A stretch of DNA of 64,000 nt, taken from contig NMRA01000008.1 in assembly GCA_002633005.1 (NCBI GenBank), forward strand, positions 750,985 through 814,984, read 5' to 3'. A program made the translations under genes and the position numbers. The notes under the pieces are model-generated. The model did not search any database. It saw only the letters and a list, made by a program, of their open reading frames with translations, and was not told the origin of the DNA. This document shows positions 27,015 through 42,000 of this stretch, piece by piece; position 1 is the stretch's first letter; each line of letters begins with the position of its first letter. The DNA comes from Phoronis australis. Taxonomy: Eukaryota; Phoronida; Phoronidae.

Positions 27015-30000
27015 CTGCAACAAGATTGATGAATAGGTCTCTCCACGAGCTCAAATTCTAAGAATCAATTTAACAAAACAGCAGTATGTTAAATGCTCTT
27101 CACTTTAGCACACTCAGTGGTCAAGTAACATCGGTACATAGAAATGTTTGGTAGTGTCTTAGAACCCCCTTTGTGTCCAACACTCGGCTTCAACATAAAT
27201 TAAAGCATGATAGCCCATTAAGCAGGTTCTGACTAGCTGCGATTCTAACCACTTGTGTAAGCTAATCGGTGCTGACAGTCTGAGGAAACGATTGATTTTT
27301 ACTCTCAGAGCCGCATTTCAATAAGAATCTATGATGAATAGGGTTGGCTTATGAAAGGAAAGCTAAAATAAGCATTTAACAGGCGAGAGAAAATCAATTT
27401 AATTTGCTGATTTCTAATGACAATATCTCAGAATATGAAGACAAAGCATGACATTGTACAGGTTATTTTGCATGCTGTTTTATGGGAAATGATTCATTTT
27501 TGACATTTCTTAGGAAAAACCAGTGCAACATTAAGTGGGCTCCATTTTAAATTTACCAAGTTAAGGCTGCTATAATGCAAAACTTGTAACTTCCATACCA
27601 AGCCCTGCAGGTAGATTTATTTTGATGTCTTCCCCCCATGTTTTTATGGTCAGTGAGTCTAATGGAGCTTAAGTTCGCATATGGTGGACAAATGGAACTT
27701 TATTTTGTCCTCTAGAAAAATAATCTAGTTGAAGTTGAATTATGTCAGTAGCGTGATTAGTTCGGTACTGTACAACTTTCAAAAACAAAAAAATATAAAG
27801 TAAAAGTTTGAGCAGTTTAAAAAGCCTTTGAAATATACAAAAACGGCAAATTCTGCCATTATTTTAGTGGGAAATTGAAAAAAATTACCAGTATAATTGT
27901 CTTTTTATTAGTACAATAAATAAATTTTGTAGCTGTAACATGAACAATGATCTCCACCTAGTGGGTAACTGTGTAATCACTTAAAAGTACGAATGCTAAC
28001 TCACTTGCATTGGTGCTTGGGACCAGCAGCTTGTTTCGTGAAAAGTGATTTAACTGGATAAAAAGGTCAGGCTAACTTGACAGTACGAAGATATTTTTTC
28101 TTGAACACAAAATCAGTTCTTGCCCATTGGTCTGAAGTTGGACAAAAATTAAGTCAGTCTTTGTGACTGTTATGTTTTTGCCACGGCTGTACTGCCTACG
28201 CTTTCGCCACCTGTTGAGGATTTGCAAGATTAAGGGAGGCAATGTGTGAAATCCACTTTTTGGAATAGTTGACTCTTCCGTTTCATATTGAGGATTTGAA
28301 AGTCATTTATTTGAGGAGATGCTGGCATAGCTGGAAAACATCACTTTGGAAGTTCAGCTATGAAGTCAAGGTGTTTTGCTGATTCTCCAACCGAATGCAA
28401 ACAATTCAAATTTGACATTATTTTGGGCCATGAGATTACAAAACAGTGAAAAATATGGACAAAGTTTGCTTAACAATACGTATCCAGTGATGAAAATTGT
28501 ATACTTTTTGTTATTTAGCAGGCTAAATTTCAGTCTCGGCTATGTAACTATTTATTTGTCGGTATACTAGCCTGTGGCTAATGTTTTCTCTTTTTTATTT
28601 TAAGCCGACTGTGAATAAAATGACTCGACTTGACTTGACTTGATCGACTAACTCAGTCTTAATTTTGGTCTCAAGATATTTCAGGAAATGGTATCTTTTG
28701 TAAGCTTGACTTCGGTCTAAGTTACCATTTCATAAAACGGGCCTCAAGCTCGAGAAGTTGGCTCGTTGCAGCACATCATTTATGTGATGTGCATGGCCCC
28801 ATGCAGCAATGCATTGTTAGTTCCTCCTAGAAAGCCCTTCACAGAACTCACTTCTCATCAAAGAGAGAAAGAGAGTGTGGCTCAGTGGTTTGAGCTCCGA
28901 ATTCCCGTTTGGGAGACCCGGGTTCGAATCCTGGCTTTACTGGCAGACAATCGAGCATTGCAAAGGTGTCTGCCACTCCTTTGAGCCCGTATTTGTACAG
29001 ATTGCATGCAAGGGAGTGAATCAAAAAACCTGGACACAGTGGAAAAGTGATTTCTGGTCGTGTCCTTATATTTAAAAAAATCAGAGTCACTGGTTTATTC
29101 TCACCTTTGAGTACTGAGGAAACAAAGCTATTGCAACTGGCAACGCTCCACCAAATGCTAAAGTGCACACTAGAGCATTCAAAGGCAGGTGCATCTTGGG
29201 GTAGGTCTTCAAAAACTTCGTTCTGAAATGAAAATGATTAACAAATTGTATGTAATTGTTTATGTGGTGACTACCGAAGTGCTAGGTTTTTGTTTTACAA
29301 CACTATTAATTTTAATTCAAAAATAATACAAACAAACAAAGGAATACCCATTCTCGATTGGCCAGTATTTGCAGACTAGCATTCACTCTACTCAGTTCAT
29401 TCTTTATGGTTCTAAGCCCAAAGAATTGCATGTTCACTACATTCTTTATCAGTAAAGCAACTGAAGTCAATTGAATTTTACAATTCAGTGAAAATGATTT
29501 GAAAATGTACTTAATGGAACACATTTCGTAACGCTTGTTAACTAAGTGCATGGCTTATTGAACTTCAGACGCTTCTAGGTTTGCAAGTGTTTAAAGTTGG
29601 CAGGAGTAAAACCTCATCTGACACCAGTGGAAATGAGGGTGGCAAATAATTGACCTTGATTTATCAACTATACAGGGTGCCTCAAATAATTCATTTTGAT
29701 TTATCAACTATACAGAGTATCTCAAATAATTGACCTTGATTTATCAACTATACAGGGTGACTCAAAATGATGGACTAAATTTGAGGGCAGAGGATTTCAT
29801 GATGGCACTGTAACAAAAACGTCTACTGACTGAAAAATCTCACCATATTTTTTAAGAAGACATCAAGTGCCACTTAAGTGATGCTCTATCAAGCATTTTA
29901 AAGATCTGGGGCCCGTTGTGAGAATTTGACTTAGGTTCTATGTTGACTTAAGCCTAAGATTTGTCTCAGCTTCCAAACTTTGAAGGCTTCCATACCCGGT

Positions 30001-33000
30001 AACTAAGTCGAACTTAAGACAAAACTTAAGCCAAACATAATAGCCTTCCTTGGAACGGATTTAAGACTAATTGGAAGTTTCATTTTAAAACTGACTTAAA
30101 TTTACTAAGATTTGTCTTAGCCTGGGAGTTTGATATTGGTCCTAGGTCTTAGCTAAGTCAGTTTTCATGGAACGTGCCCCTGGACTAGTTGTTATCAAAT
30201 AATATTTTGAAAAAACAGGGAGCCTTCACAACAATATTAGGAGCTTTTGAGAATTGAAAAGGGACAATTATGACAATCATTTTTGTCTGAAATCAATGAG
30301 ACTTTAGAATTTTTAAATGCTCATAGCATCCTCTACCTGCTCCACAAGATCAGTTCAATGTTGCAGACATGCAGCAGATTTCGATCCATGAAATAACCTA
30401 CAGAGTTTTCATAAATAGATGAAGCAATTATCACAAGAAGTCAACTTGAATCTTTTATAAACACCCCGTATAACTGGTGGTTGGAGAGATATATCAATTA
30501 CATGCAGGGTCCATCTTTTAACATCCCGTATAGCTGGTGGCTGTAGAGAAAAATCAATTGACCTATCGCAAGCACCGCCCCCTTGCGAAATGTCGACAAA
30601 CAAACGATAAGCTTTACCTGGCAACATGTTGTTTGTCGGGTAAAATGGCGACTTGGAAACGAAGGTGTGTCAAGAATGCTGCGAACTGATTGGTCACTTA
30701 AGCCATCACTCAAAGTCCTGGCGATAGGTCAATTACATGCCACATCCATGTTGTTGAATGTCTTGTAAATTTAATTTAGTTTCCAACAGCAAAGTTATAA
30801 CAAATTACAATTCAGGTCCATCGTTTAGATAAACCCTGAAGATTCAACACAATTTGCGACACCAGAGAATGACAAATCACAATTCAAATGCCTCTTTTGC
30901 AAAAAAGTGGTAGTAATGTTTTAATATATTCCACAATTAATTAAAAAATAAATATGTGCTATCATTACTGTAACTAAAAGTTGATCATTTTCTCTGACCA
31001 AAAGAGCTCATATACATCTGTTTATAAGCTCAGAACTAGTTTAGTTGTTTCATAGCTGCCACAAGAGTAATTCAGACATATGACTAAACAAGGTCCCAAG
31101 TTCTATAGTTAAACAGACACCAGTTCCACCTGGCTGCTGTTGATTCAATCTAATTTGCCATAAGAGATATAGCTATTTTAAGTCTGTCCATTTGAAACAT
31201 TCCACAAGTCCAGGGTACGACAAATTTCAAACTAGAAAGATTATTGTCACGGCGTGACAATAATGGACTCTGCGCGTGCGTATTACTGGAATTATTATGG
31301 GAAGTTACAGACAGCAACCAATATGAAAAGGAATTCTTTAAAATTGTAGGATAAATTACATATTAATTTTTTGATGACCCTTCCACTAATTGACCTCTTC
31401 CGGTGCATTATGAGCCCCGATGAGGAAGTAATTGCTAACTCGATTAAAAGTGTGGTTAATGCTAATAATCACAGATGTTTTACTTTAAGCACTTCAGAAT
31501 ACAAGATGAATGGTCAAACTTTCAGAAGAAAAATGCACCTAATGACCCCATGGGTGCACCAAATGACCTGAAAATTTAGAATTCAAACTCAATCACACTT
31601 TGTAAACAGATACGTAATTCTGAAGTCTCTAGCTCAAATATGGAATATGATTATATAACCAATCAAAATTTATATACTGTCAAAAGTCATATGCTGAATT
31701 TAAAGACCGTACCTGCACCCAATTTGGAGTTATTAAGCCTCAAAGTTGGTCGGAAGAAGAATAAGAAGAATAAAATTGAAGAAACCCAGGAACAACAGTA
31801 CTCTGCGCTTACACGCACAGAGTAATTAGGCCAATCTTTGACACCCGGCAGGTAGAGTTCGCAACACCTAGTGTAAATTCAGCATCGTTCATGATAGCAA
31901 AGTTCAAACCAGTCAGTCATTTTGAAACACCCCGTAGATGCAGCACTTACTTCTCCAGTAGTGTCATCACAGCAGGAGGTATGATGAGTATGGGTGCAGG
32001 CAAGAAGGCCCTCGTTAGAGCCGTCTCTTCCAGTGCCTGACAACAAGAAAAGAAAGTCACCATGAAAAGTTGACTGCGACCGGCATCAGACTGACCAGAT
32101 CAATGCCATCATTACGGTTGATACCGAGCAATGACTACGATTTTTGAAAAAATTGGTGCATTCCACAGCTAAACACAATCAGTTATTTCCTATTCATCAA
32201 ACAACAGTGCATAGATACGTGACATCAAACACTGGTGAGAACTCAAAGTGACTAGCTAGACGGGTAAAACAACATAAATACAATTGATGGAACAGAAACA
32301 TTCGACACACAACTCTTACTACCATAGTGGGAGCCCGAAGGTGACTTCTGGTCCATTCAGAATCATCAATGCTATAATGGTAAAAATTGTAAGGAAACCA
32401 ACAAAAATAATGGTAAATTGTTAGGAAATTGGCCAAAGACATTTTGATGGTTTTATATACGGAAAATGCTCACCATTGTTTGGAGGGCTACAGTATGGTC
32501 AAGTCAATCATCACTGTTTGGAGGGCTACAGCATGGTCAAGTCAATCTTCACTGTTTGGAGGGCTACAGCAGATGGTCAAGTCAATCATCACTGTTTGGA
32601 GGGCTACAGCATGGTCAAGTCAATCATCACAGTTTGGAGGGCTACAGCAGATGGTCAAGTCAGTCATCACTGTTTGGAGGACTACAGCATCGTCAAGTCA
32701 ATCATCACTGTTTGGAGGGCTACAGCAGATGGTCAAGTCAGTCATCACTGTTTGGAGGGCTACAGCATCGTCAAGTCAGTCATCACTGTTTGGAGGACTA
32801 CAGCAGATGGTCAAGTCAATCATCACTCCCATGTGCCAGGAGAATACCATGAAAATTCTCAAGTTTCGTAAAATAAAAAATTGATTATTTTGCTCTACGT
32901 CAGAGGTTGTATCAAATTTCAGAAATAGGCCAAGGCCAAATTCAAGAATTACAAGAAAAAATTACCTGGGCCCGGAATCTAATCTTTGTACTCGAAACGA

Positions 33001-36000
33001 ACTCGAAATTATTTTTGGCAATTTCTCTGCTACTTCTGTGCCCGAATACATCACAGTTTACACATATGAGTTTCTAATCCAACTTTGCTCTTGCTGACCC
33101 TTATATTTGTGCTACAAACTTGTCAAGTAAAAATTTGAANTTTCAGGTCGCAAATGCGACCTGCAGCTCGTTATGTCGAGCCCTGGATTATTTTGCTCTA
33201 CGTCAGAGGTTGTATCAAATTTCAGAAATAGGCCAAGGCCAAATTCAAGAATTACAAGAAAAAATTACCTGGGCCCGGAATCTAATCTTTGTACTCGAAA
33301 CGAACTCGAAATTATTTTTGGCAATTTCTCTGCTACTTCTGTGCCCGAATACATCACAGTTTACACATATGAGTTTCTAATCCAACTTTGCTCTTGCTGA
33401 CCCTTATATTTGTGCTACAAACTTGTCAAGTAAAAATTTGAAATTTCAAGTTCAAACTGGACTTTTTAGCCTTAATGTTGGGTTTATCAACAGTACTGCA
33501 AACTAGGACTAAAAAACTATCCATGTAAATCATTAAGTACTCAAGCTTAGAATAACAGACGCTTATCTTGAGTTTTTAGTTAGAGCCCAGGCCCTGGTCA
33601 TGATTTTGAATTCCATTGTCGGTGGCTATTCTGAACAATTACACGAATTACTGGGTCTGTTTTCCGACTCAGTTGACACAAGACAGTGTCCCATATTTGA
33701 GAAAAATCACCTCTGGCAGTCATCAGAATCAAGAAAACTCAATGTCAGTGTCCCAAATTTTAGAGACAGCCTAATCTGGAGAATTCTTACGGTACCGTAA
33801 ATGTGAGACTAGTATAATTGAATGATAACATACCTTCCTCGCAGCAATTTTGGAAGTGCCGACAACATTTCCGTCCTGATCCTCCACGTCTATGCCCTCC
33901 GACAGCTCGTTATTCCTCATCAACACGACATTACACACGCTGGCGCAAGCTGAAAGGCCAAAGGTCATGGAGACACAATATTACTAGTACTTAGGATACC
34001 TTTCATGACGTTTCTAGACTTGAAGACTACCTTCGAAAAAAATTTAGCATCGAGAAGCAAGAATATACATTTTGTAGTAATATTCTTAGTGAGCTTAGCA
34101 TTTTCAATATAAGATTTCGTCCACTTGGGTCTCTAAAACACAAAAACTTATCTTCAAGGAAGACAAAAATAACAGGATAAAAACTAGGTTCGAACTTCAA
34201 AGTTTTCAGCTCATCAACAAAAATTGAAGAACTATCAGGTTCATCAAGAGAACTGAAATAAAATTGTGAGAGATTGCGAAAGAATACAGTTTAAGTTTTA
34301 TATCTCAAACATGACTTAGTGACCTTCATTCCAACTCACATATCAAAAAACAGACAACGTGAACTAGTAAAGGTACATTATTTTCTGAAAGAAAAAAGAT
34401 CAGAGATTACAAAAATATGTTTTATATTTATGTGCCATTATCATTATTGCATTAACACCTTTTTAAGTCAAAATTTTCATTTTTAAGAAAGGTACAGTCA
34501 CAGCAAAATAACACCTCGGTCGATTTTAATGAAACCATTTTTTCAAAACTGACGCCCAGATATAATGCTTTCTAGTGCTTTCTGGACTCATCTCTTGTTA
34601 TTCTATATTGCGTTTTTTGTAATAAAATCCTAAACAAGAGCAACGCAGAGCGTTGAAATGCGCCCACAATTGCACCGTATATGGTATCCTTCTAGGGTTG
34701 TTTATTGGTACCATAAAGTAGCCAGTTGTACTTTGCAAAATGGAAAGGCATGGTCATTGTCTCCTCAATAGGCTAGGGGCAAAATGTGAGTGATCTTCAT
34801 AATACAAGCACATCCTATACATCAGTTGCTTAAAGNNNNNNNNNNNNNNNNNNNNNNNNNNNNNNNNNNNNNNNNNNNNNNNNNNNNNNNNNNNNNNNNN
34901 NNNNNNNNNNNNNNNNNNNNNNNNNNNNNNNNNNNNNNNNNNNNNNNNNNNNNNNNNNNNNNNNNNNNNNNNNNNNNNNNNNNNNNNNNNNNNNNNNNNN
35001 NNNNNNNNNNNNNNNNNNNNNNNNNNNNNNNNNNNNNNNNNNNNNNNNNNNNNNNNNNNNNNNNNNNNNNNNNNNNNNNNNNNNNNNNNNNNNNNNNNNN
35101 NNNNNNNNNNNNNNNNNNNNNNNNNNNNNNNNNNNNNNNNNNNNNNNNNNNNNNNNNNNNNNNNNNNNNNNNNNNNNNNNNNNNNNNNNNNNNNNNNNNN
35201 NNNNNNNNNNNNNNNNNNNNNNNNNNNNNNNNNNNNNNNNNNNNNNNNNNNNNNNNNNNNNNNNNNNNNNNNNNNNNNNNNNNNNNNNNNNNNNNNNNNN
35301 NNNNNNNNNNNNNNNNNNNNNNNNNNNNNNNNNNNNNNNNNNNNNNNNNNNNNNNNNNNNNNNNNNNNNNNNNNNNNNNNNNNNNNNNNNNNNNNNNNNN
35401 NNNNNNNNNNCTCTTTATAGTAAGCACATACATGCCAATTTTCACAATCATCCTTTGAGCGCTTTGGTTGATAGAGGGGTGGACGCAAAAATACAGACTC
35501 GAAAACAGTAAAAATGGCCACTAGGTGGCGCAAACTATGTCGAATCCATCTGAAAACGGGAGGACAGCGTCATCTCACTAATAGGTGCCTACATACCAAA
35601 TTTCATAAAAATCCGTTCAGGACTTTTCAAGATACAAAGGTAAGCGTAAAAAACTAAAATTGCCACTAGGGGGCACACCAGTAGTCGGATTCGTCTGAAA
35701 GTTCGCACATGCCGTCCCATTCATGAATGGAACATATGTGCCAAATTTCATGAACGTATGTCAAAGGGTTTTGGAGATAGAGCAGTGGACGCCGGACGTT
35801 GGACGGACGCCGCCCCTACGGACGGACGGAGATGACGGTATAATGAGTCCACATATAAATATGTGGGCGCATAAAAATGAAAACTTAACAGTTTGAGTGA
35901 CAGCTCTGTAACCTTTGACGTTGGGTAGAATGTAAACAAATTTCCACCCAGTGAAGGTAGTTCTGCCAAATCTTTTTTTCTCGCTACGCGGCATACATTT

Positions 36001-39000
36001 CATATTTGAAGTTTCCCAAGAATAAAGATAAGGTATTTTGCTAGACATACGAGAAATATTGTAAAAACGGTCAATATTTTTGTGAATTGGGTTTGAAATG
36101 TACTTAAATTCACAAATTCTTACCAACAGCAGGAAATGGAACAAATCTTTGAATGACAGATTTCATGCCAGGGCTGAATCCATTAGCTTTTCTTATGAGG
36201 ATGTTCAATCCGAGCTGTAAGGAAACATCAGAAATTTGTACTAAAACGTGAAACACAGGATACAAAAACAATCAGCAGCCAAAGCCTTAACACTCTTCAA
36301 GATTTCCCTGTTTAGGAATTATAAGAAAGGAGTAAAATGTTATTTTGAAATGAACACACAGACTTACCGCAATACCAACAGCAGTGCTCACGGCGCCCGT
36401 GTAGCCAGCTACAAATCTAGTGATCGGGGTCGGCTGTAACAGGGAGCAATACATGAACATGACAGAACATTTTTCAAAAGTCACCTCGCAGCAAGAACTG
36501 ACTTCGTTATTTACACAAAATTAAAATATCACACAATCATGCACGTTTTAAGATCACAAATTTTGTGAAAAGTCATATTCTGCTTTGAGCTTAAATTTCT
36601 AAAAAACCTCTTAACAGCAGGCAACTCTATATTTGAACTATATTTTTTGTCGGTCTATACACAGGGATATGCGCTTCAGACTTTTTATTTATCGCTCAAA
36701 TCTCTTTCAGGAACAATGTCCCAAGTCTCCACTTTTGATGATGAATAGAACCCTTGTTAGGTCAAAGGTCACACACATATAACAGGAGTAGAAGCATTGT
36801 GAGAATCATACAGAAAAAAATCACTGACCAAAATTATCAAAACCATTGGAAATTAGAACTGAAAACAGTCAATGGATTTTAGTCAACCTTAAAGTTGGTT
36901 GAGGTTTTTCAAACAATTCACACGTTTTGCACACATAAATAAAACACCGAATTTGGTAGCAATGAAAAATATCATACTATGTGCGATAAAGAACATCTTT
37001 TTATTGTACAAGACACAGTTGTATTAAAAAATCCACAGAAGGTAAAAAATTACAAATGAGCTGTCAAAACATTAGGAACATTACAGACATTACAGATTGA
37101 TAGAAAACTATGGTGGGTTAAGGTTATGTAAGATCTTATCAACAAGTCTGTGTACTTATAAAAACATCTACAAAACTAGACTTTTACTCAGTGAAAGTAC
37201 GTACTTTCTTTAAGCAGAAAGTCTATGGAATTCCATTTTGATCAATCTGTCATTGATTGTGTCATGTGACCATGTCTTTTTAGTAAAATTTAGCAAAAAG
37301 CAAGATGCATTGTAAAACAATGGTATAAATAACATGGACACATTTCATTTGATGTAAAATAAAACATTCAAGATAAAATCTCAAAAAACCTATTCTACAT
37401 TGTCCTTTTGTTTTCGTTTTATGCGACTTTCGCATTTTTTCATGAAAATCTTAAGCCCTATTTTTCGATGCCTCCTTGTAAAAAGTCCTCGTTTTCGATA
37501 GCCCCTCATACAAACGTGGAACTTTTTAAAAACAATTCCTATGTGAGTTTCAGAGAACAGTGCACAAAGCATTGCCTCTGAAAGTTTCATTACGAATATG
37601 AACAGTTATTTCTCAGATATCTGAACACTTTCCTACACAACCTTTACAATACGTCACAAACGCCATCTGTTGGAGTGGGCATGTCTTACACATTTCACAT
37701 AACTTGGTTGTACCACTAACTCCATCTATTGGTCAAGCGGGTATGTCTTACACATTTCACATACCTTGGTTGCATTCCGGTTAGCATAGTTAACACAAGC
37801 ATTATGACTCTGGTTGATCCATTGCCAGAAAACTGTCTGTGGCAGAGTGAGGTTGGGTAGCAGCATGCCCACAACAATTGGGGTACCAAACGGGACAAAC
37901 CCTGCAATGACATGACCAGTAATGTGGGATCAAGGTACAGCTCATATTTCGTGTTTTAGTAATAAAAAATTAACTCTTTCACACAAACTTGATTGAAAAC
38001 ACGACTGTACTGTCTTTCTGTTGGACAGTTAGTGTACAATTTCTGATCTTACGATGTGCAGTTGTAAAGCCGGACACTACAAACACTGCAGGAATAAGCT
38101 AAATTTAGTGACTAGTTCGAGAGTACATGTCCAATCCTCAGACACTTTGTAAAATGAACTGGTGGAAGTGAAATGAACATTGAAATAAACAGTGACATCA
38201 GACAGAAGAGCAGTCAAGCACAGAGTGTGAATGTAGCACAAAGCAGGAAGCCCACAAGCCTGACAGAACACAGCCAGCATGTGGTAACCACCTGTGAGCT
38301 GCTCATTCAGTACATTTTTTTTCATGACTGATTAACAGAGAATCCAAAATTTTTAACCGAAATGTGTCGTTTTCTACACAGCAAATAGTGGTATTGTCTA
38401 ACATTTCTTTTCCAGTTATTTTCCGGTCATGTTACCGTGTTGGGTGCAAAAAATTGAGTCTTTAATGTACCCAGTCTATAAATGCATGCAGGATACCGTG
38501 TGTTCAATGTAATGCTGTGAATGAGGATGAACACATTCATCCACACAACATGTGAATTTATAAACAATGTTACATTAAGCCACTGGTCCCAATCTTTCTC
38601 AACTGGTCAGGTGCTTTTACTAAAATGTAAAAGCCAGTACAAGTTAGACTACGGAACAACATCTGTTTGTAGCAACTTCAATCATAATAGTACATGGTGT
38701 ATGTTTTAACACTTTAATAAATCTACCAACAAATGTGCCAGGTGTAAATTATTTTCGTTATGTCATTTCATGCAATAAAATAAAGATTCGTATCTGTGGA
38801 AACTTGAGGTATCTGTTAACAATACTTCACCGAACAGCACAAATTATAATTTCGTGTCAAATTCGGCTCTGCAAAAATACTATTGTTTGTGAACAAGTCT
38901 AATTCTACAAACTACAGATTGTGCAAAGCAATAACTGTACCGGACATCCTGAAGGGCATGAAGATTTTCTCCCCTGTATCTGGGTGAATGATGGCCTGCT

Positions 39001-42000
39001 TGACCTTCTGAGCTTCCCATAGTTCTTTGTTGGTCACACCAGAGGGCAGTGCATTGTTGTTGAAGGCCTCTAACAGTTCCAAGCAGTTTTTCAATTTGGA
39101 CTAGGAAGAAGAAATAAGGATGTTGTTCACTTGACAACATTAAACCTCACTCATTTTTTGTTATTCTGAATGATTTAAATTATTCAGATAGTACCAGCAA
39201 TGCTTTAACAATACAAGACATTTACAACTATTATTAAAATCTCTTGGTCTATTTACACCGACCTCTTGTCTATTTACACAGTCACGACATTTCGGTCGGT
39301 CTATTCTCTGGCCATCGTCAGGTTTTCCCGCGTTCTTAGAAGAACGAGCACGGATATGTGGTACACTCATGGTGCGATTTTTTGTCCGTGCTCGTTCTTC
39401 TAAGAACGCTGGACCATCTGACGTTGGCTGGAGAATAAACCGACCGAAATGTCATGACAGTGTAAATAGACCAGAGGTCGGTGTAAATAGACCACGAGAT
39501 TTTAATAAAAGTTGTAACATGTCACCACCTCAGAGCAGTTTTTAGAAAGTCAATACAAGATATTTGGCTTAATACAGACTTGACGGCAAGTTCCTACATA
39601 ACTAGAGTGATACTAAACAGGACATATTCTGAGCACTTCTGTTTAAAGCATTTTCTAAAATATTTTTTAAAAAAATCATGAATCACATTACAAACATTCT
39701 TAGCAGCACTTTGGCTAACTGTGAACATGAAATCAGAAGCTTCATGTAATGAATCCGACCAGTCATTTCTGAAACTTCTGCCTCGGAATTAGTTAAATTC
39801 CAACCTTTGCCAGGGTTGAAGTACATGGTAACCACTTCTGTTTACATACTAGTACTATAGTAAATTAAATACAGAATTCCAGAATGTCCAAAAAGGCTAA
39901 CTTTGGAAACATTTCTCAGAAATGCGTGATCACATTAATGTGAAGAAAATACATACGCTTAATGCCCTGCTCTCCAAAACGTTGCTAGACATTATTCTTA
40001 AAATGTTTCACTTTTGCATGAGGAGCTATCAAAAAGAGGACTTCTACGATCTTCTAGAGAAAGCTCATAAGTTGTAATGGAAATGTAATAATTTAGAAAA
40101 CTGTAACAGCATTTTTGATAATTCATCTTGAACACTTATATTTATCGAAACTTGATCATGTCATTGATACCATTGTTATGCTATAAATGTAATTTTGTTT
40201 TTGCAAAAATTTGCTAAAAAACACAGCCACCTGACCCACCTAAAATGTCAGATTGGTAAAACGTCAAGAATCGAATTCTACAGATTTTCTAGCTCCAGAA
40301 AATACACTTACATACCTAGTTAAATCTAGTTCTGTAGATATTTGACTAAACACACAGACTTAGGAATAATGTCCCACATAACTTGACCTTGACAGGTTTG
40401 ACCTTGACAGGTTCACAGTACACTCATTCACTCCAGCATTGTCCAGGCCTGAACACCACTGTATATGCCAGACAATAGATGTTTACTCTACTGTTAAGCC
40501 AGGCATATTCTTGTGTAATAAATTGCAGAGGAATGTCTCTTTAGGGCAGACCTCAGTTATGAAGGCAAACATTCATACAGGGTGTTCCAAAAACAGGAAA
40601 CCTAAAGTAAATGGCTTCTTTTTAAAAATTGGTGTAATAAAACTGTTTTGTCCATGGACGTTTTCGATTTTACAAAAATTTCATTTTAAAATAAGACGGT
40701 GATAAATGAACATCCAACTCTATTGCAATAACATCCTGACAAGTAAAATTAATTGATATTTTGTGAACCAAAACTGGTGATTTTTCAAACTGTTTGGCTT
40801 TTGAAATCAAATTCCTTATAAAATTTAATATATAATCAGTTCTACCCAAAGCAATACTGACAACAGTAAAAATTCAGCAAAATAGACGTATCATAGGTTT
40901 AATTCTCTGATACCCTAACTGTTTGAGCCATGGTGGATAACTGGTTTTCCCGTCCTGAGGATACAAGAACACCAGAAACTTTAACAATGGACTATCCTAG
41001 ACTGATTTCTAGATTTAGGAACCTCTGTGGTCAGGAATTGAAATCAAACAGGAGATTTGAGTAAAGTAAAAGTTTCAACACCCTTGTGCAGTCACACTGA
41101 TGCAGAGACAGAAAACTTGTGTTGAGAAATTCAGTTGTTGATCTCTTGATTTGCACCTGTCACAAAAATGCCTTTGCGCATCATGATCTCAACACCTAAG
41201 AGTCAAGTCTAGGCTGAGTAGTACCTCACAAGCCTAGGGTAGTACCTGTGAGGTGAAGAGAGTCCTTGGATCAACAACGTCAAGAAAGTGTCGAAGTCGG
41301 CCACCAAAGGTTGTCTGCAAATGAATAGCATGAGTTTAGTAACTTAAAACCAACACAAAAACACATGGTAGAATCTAGGAAGCATGGCACTGGGTCAGGG
41401 CAACTATAGTTAGCAAATGGAAAATGTTCTCATAAGTGCCAGTCACTTTTTTCTGTTGGCTGGATAGACAGAAATAATTTAACCAGGCAGGAACGCAATA
41501 TTATTGGGAGGGGTAGGAATGATTGTCAACTCAGGGACTACTTCAATGGAGCCAAACAAAACAATGCATTGAAACGGGAGGGGGTTGCATTGAACGGGGG
41601 AGCAGGGCGTCCTAGTTGTACTCACCAACTAATGCCCCTGGACAGGTGGGGTCCCAGAACACCTGACTGAATCTGCCTAAGTAAAACAGATGTGCAGAGC
41701 AAAGACCTATACGCCAACTTCTAGTGAACCAAAACCAGAGAGTCTAGCCTTAGTCAACTGCTAAAATTTGAAACAATAAAATTTTGTGTCACAATACGGA
41801 CGACGAAGACACCTGACCTACAGGCTGAGGGCTGGCTAGACTCACACTCGTCACTCCCGTCAGTCACAGAGTCATAATCAGACCCTGATGGTCGACTGAA
41901 AAGAAATGTGAAGTGCCCCAGCGGACTGACTATGGGATGGCTACCTGGTCAAATCGTGACTTGTTGGGTTGAAAAGGTGGGTACATGGTGTTAGTGACAG

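Noticed and set aside
32429-32884. Three overlapping ORFs of 128-151 codons
   Set aside because: They are all frames of one minisatellite; the repeat length is a multiple of three and there is no domain.
34754-35533. Long ORFs of over 200 codons
   Set aside because: They are mostly N from the assembly gap.
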